From Agapetus fuscipes (Eukaryota > Arthropoda > Insecta > Trichoptera > Glossosomatidae), in assembly GCA_951799405.1 (NCBI GenBank), contig OX637335.1:18046342-18110341 (forward strand): 64,000 nt of DNA, read 5' to 3'. Below are positions 61,855 through 64,000 of this stretch, one piece after another. The position numbers and the translations under genes are program-made. Position 1 is the stretch's first letter; each line of letters starts with the position of its first letter. The notes under the pieces are model-generated. The model made no database searches. It was given only the letters and a program-made list of their open reading frames with translations, and was not told the DNA's origin.

Positions 61855-62155
61855 TTATGATTATTATTATTATTATTAATTAAAAAGCACACTGTTTCAA
61901 TTCACTTATTATTAATTTTAAATATGCCAAACGCTTTCGCCTAAAAAGGCATCCTCAGGACAATGACAATGACAAATCAAAATTAAAATTCAATTTTAAT
62001 TTTGATTTGTAATTGTCATTGTCCTGAGGATGCCTTTTTAGGTGAAAGCTTTTGGCATATTTAAAATAAATAATAAGAGAATTGAAACAGTGTGCTTTTT
62101 AATTAATATACAATGGACTTTCACTGTGTACACCACCAAACCCTAAAAAATATTA
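61855..62155. mobile_element. Hairpin element with Penelope-type end
   Basis: Inverted arms of about 114 bases (61878-61991 and 61992-62105) each hold a CTGAGGATGCC...GAAAGC hairpin (61935-61959 minus; 62024-62048 plus). The right end is CAATGGACTTTCACTGTG then CACCACCAAACCCTA. No coding capacity. Confidence 0.7.
62024..62048 (+). ncRNA. Hammerhead-like hairpin
   Basis: CTGAGGA, stem GCC, loop, stem GGT, GAAA, then GCTTTTGGCATA, where GC and GC could form a two-pair stem III before ATA. The mirrored copy at 61935-61959 has a perfect GCC/GGC stem. Confidence 0.4.
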
Positions 62156-63120
62156 ATTTAGATTTTTATGAGTTCAGCTCAATGACTTGTTCATTGATTA
62201 ATTAACTCTCAAATCCGTGAGTTTCTTTTTCTATGTTTTTTCAACGGAGCTTTAATTTTTATACGGAACATAGTGATTGCACTTAAAGGTTATGGTCAAT
62301 TTAACCATATAAGGATAGACGCGGCTTTCAACTAAGGTGCGTTTTATTTTAAGGGTTTTACCGAACTATATCCCATGACAAAAATTCTAATGTTTGCTTG
62401 TGAACCTGATCTTCAAACAATTGGATTACTCAGCTTTTGTAAAAGTCGTCCCTCATTTTACAAGTAAATTAACAAATAATTGTTAAGGAGAAAGCGGAAA
62501 ACCATGTGTAACACCCACATTGAAAACCGCACTCTTGCCTTTTAGTTGTGAACGCAAAAATTCTATCAAATAGACATGGAGCAAATAGAAAAATATGATA
62601 CCATTGACGTCCATTTTGTTTTCCCTTTCAGAAACTTTCAGTTTATCAAAATGAACCACTGGGGATCCACATTACTGTCACTTTGGGAACGACTGCTTTA
62701 TATTGTGCTACGCCGTAGCCTTAATGAAGGCGTCTACGGAGTAATTGCTACGACAATATATTCAACTGTCTTTACACACAGCGCGTGCTACTGTAACTTA
62801 TTTATTTTAATGAGAATGAATTTATTTTAATTTTCACGGTGAAAAAAATTTAAGAATATTCTTGCTGGGGTGCTTTCATGCAGTATTCACGGTGGAATAA
62901 ATAGATGGGAAAATGTGAATTCTACGATGTAAGTTTTTACTTGAAATATTAGTTTTTCCATAAAGTTTAATGGAAAAAATTATTTAAAAGTATTTGAATA
63001 ACAATAAAAGAAATTAAATAAACTTTTTTTTTTTTGGTTTTGAGATTTTAATTTTAAGTCAAATTAGAACAAAAATTATTTCACAATAAATAAAACAAAA
63101 TCAAAGAATTGGAAAAATTA
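62156..63120. other. Unassigned AT-rich DNA
   Basis: Includes GTGCTACGCCGTAGCC at 62707-62722, like the array at 39700-40215. No gene was recognised. Confidence 0.45.
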
Positions 63121-63124
63121 TCAT

Positions 63125-63690
63125 ATTTTTTTGTACAGACCGTGCAGACTGGTCCATGGTCAATAAAATATCGTGCAATAAAAGGTCGTGGGTTCAAATC
63201 CCGACGAAGCACAAAAAAATACCATATTTATTTTCGAATAAACTCTTCGCTGTGTTGAAAAATGCATAGGGGCCGTCTATAAATTACGTCATCGATTTTC
63301 GACCCCCCCCCCCTTATAATCATCCTATAGTCATTATCTAATGACCCCCCCCCCCCCTCTTGCTGTAATAATGGATGAGCTTAATAATTAATAATGTTAT
63401 ATTACTTACATAATATTTTGTATATTTTGTAGAAATTGGTATTTACGAGAACGACGTCAATTTGAGTACTCGTATATCATTTGCCATCATCCGCAGACCA
63501 GACTCCCCCTCCCCTTAATGCGAATGACGTAATATATGGACAGCCCCAAATACCTTTATCAAAGGTCCAACCAGATACAGAAACTGGGTCTCGCTAGAGA
63601 ATTGACGCTTTCTGTAGCAACGACCAAGCTCACAGAGCGCTTTGGAGGTGTGATTTAATTAAAAACAGCGATCACCAAATAAATCATCCT
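63125..63690 (+). mobile_element. SINE-1 copy split by MITE-E
   Basis: Head and B box GGGTTCAAATCCC at 63125-63268, remainder at 63548-63690 ending GATCACCAAATAAATCATCC. Confidence 0.85.
63269..63547. mobile_element. MITE-E nested in SINE-1
   Basis: Termini GGGGCCGTCTATAAATTACG and, on the minus strand, GGGGCTGTCCATATATTACG. It contains two C-runs of 12-13 bases. Superfamily not assigned. Confidence 0.75.
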
Positions 63691-64000
63691 TATAATATTA
63701 TTTAACGACCGTTAATAATAATAAGAAGAACAATAATTCATTCATAAAAAGTGATTTACAAAGATTTACACAGGTTGCAGCTTTTTAAATTCATGTTTTT
63801 AATCTCTTTATCGAAGATTGCTAATCACCACTTCAACCTATAACCATACTGTATATACTTATCAACAAATGTCCACTATTCTGAATCAGTGAATCAGTCA
63901 ATCAGTGGTGCAGACTTGTAATCAGCTGTTTCAATTAACAGTCGAGAACGACTGTACCCCGAGTATAAATTACTGCGTAAATCTCACCTCAATCCCGTAA
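63691..64000. other. Unassigned DNA
   Basis: An (AAT)-rich patch followed by unique sequence; no feature was recognised before the window ends. Confidence 0.4.

Noticed and set aside
3000..63690. Many B-box hits (GGTTCGAATCC) that could be tRNA genes
   Set aside because: They lack closing acceptor stems, recur with the same attached body and so are tRNA-derived SINE heads.

Overview
The window looks like AT-rich, repeat-dense intergenic or intronic DNA from an arthropod, most likely an insect. The evidence is GT-AG introns, tRNA-derived SINEs, non-LTR retrotransposons, Penelope-like elements, MITEs, a THAP/P-element-type transposase, and one host exon of the RYK/derailed receptor family. No bacterial-style operon, rRNA gene, functional tRNA gene or CRISPR array is visible. 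I name repeat families locally: LINE-A to LINE-E, SINE-1 to SINE-3, MITE-A to MITE-E, FB (foldback), PLE-1 and PLE-2.

Host gene. The only convincing host coding sequence is a 128-bp exon on the minus strand at 55497-55624. It encodes part of a WIF (Wnt-binding) domain and has clean splice sites on both sides. The rest of the window is probably flanking or intronic sequence of that gene, filled with transposons.

Layout. Positions 1-5900: a LINE-A 3' end with an open reverse-transcriptase tail, LINE relics and tRNA-derived SINEs. 5900-11600: MITEs, a Penelope-like fragment (PLE-2) and a Harbinger-like MITE inside a LINE-A module. 11600-15600: two foldback elements with internally repetitive inverted ends. 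16600-19400: SINEs and MITEs. 20085-24308: a P-element-type transposon with THAP exon, intron and RNase-H-like domain, broken by one frameshift and by a young LINE-A insertion. 24400-36000: hairpin elements, nested LINE-A modules, a third foldback element and SINEs. 36500-47200: more modules and MITEs, a degenerate array of palindromic units and a possible RFX X-box. 47800-49900: a stack of nested insertions. 51340-51525: a 12-residue serine-rich repeat frame. 53200-55500: pogo-like ends and LINE relics, then the host exon. 55829-59336: a young Penelope-like element (PLE-1) with an 823-residue ORF, a 12-bp target-site duplication and an inverted partial copy fused to its 5' side. 59500-64000: LINE, SINE and MITE remnants.

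How the elements relate. LINE-A ends in a 260-bp 3' module with a (TTAGA)n tail. The module alone occurs about 30 times, often with the same 5' boundary, and one copy sits inside another with a 9-bp target duplication, so the module behaves as a retroposon itself. SINE-1 appears to share its 3' end with the CR1/L2-like LINE-B, a second SINE-LINE partnership. The Penelope-like loci and several short inverted-repeat loci share a hairpin with a CTGARGA...GAAA arrangement that resembles a hammerhead ribozyme core. The identity of the PLE-1 arms and the near-identity of LINE-A copies argue for recent activity.
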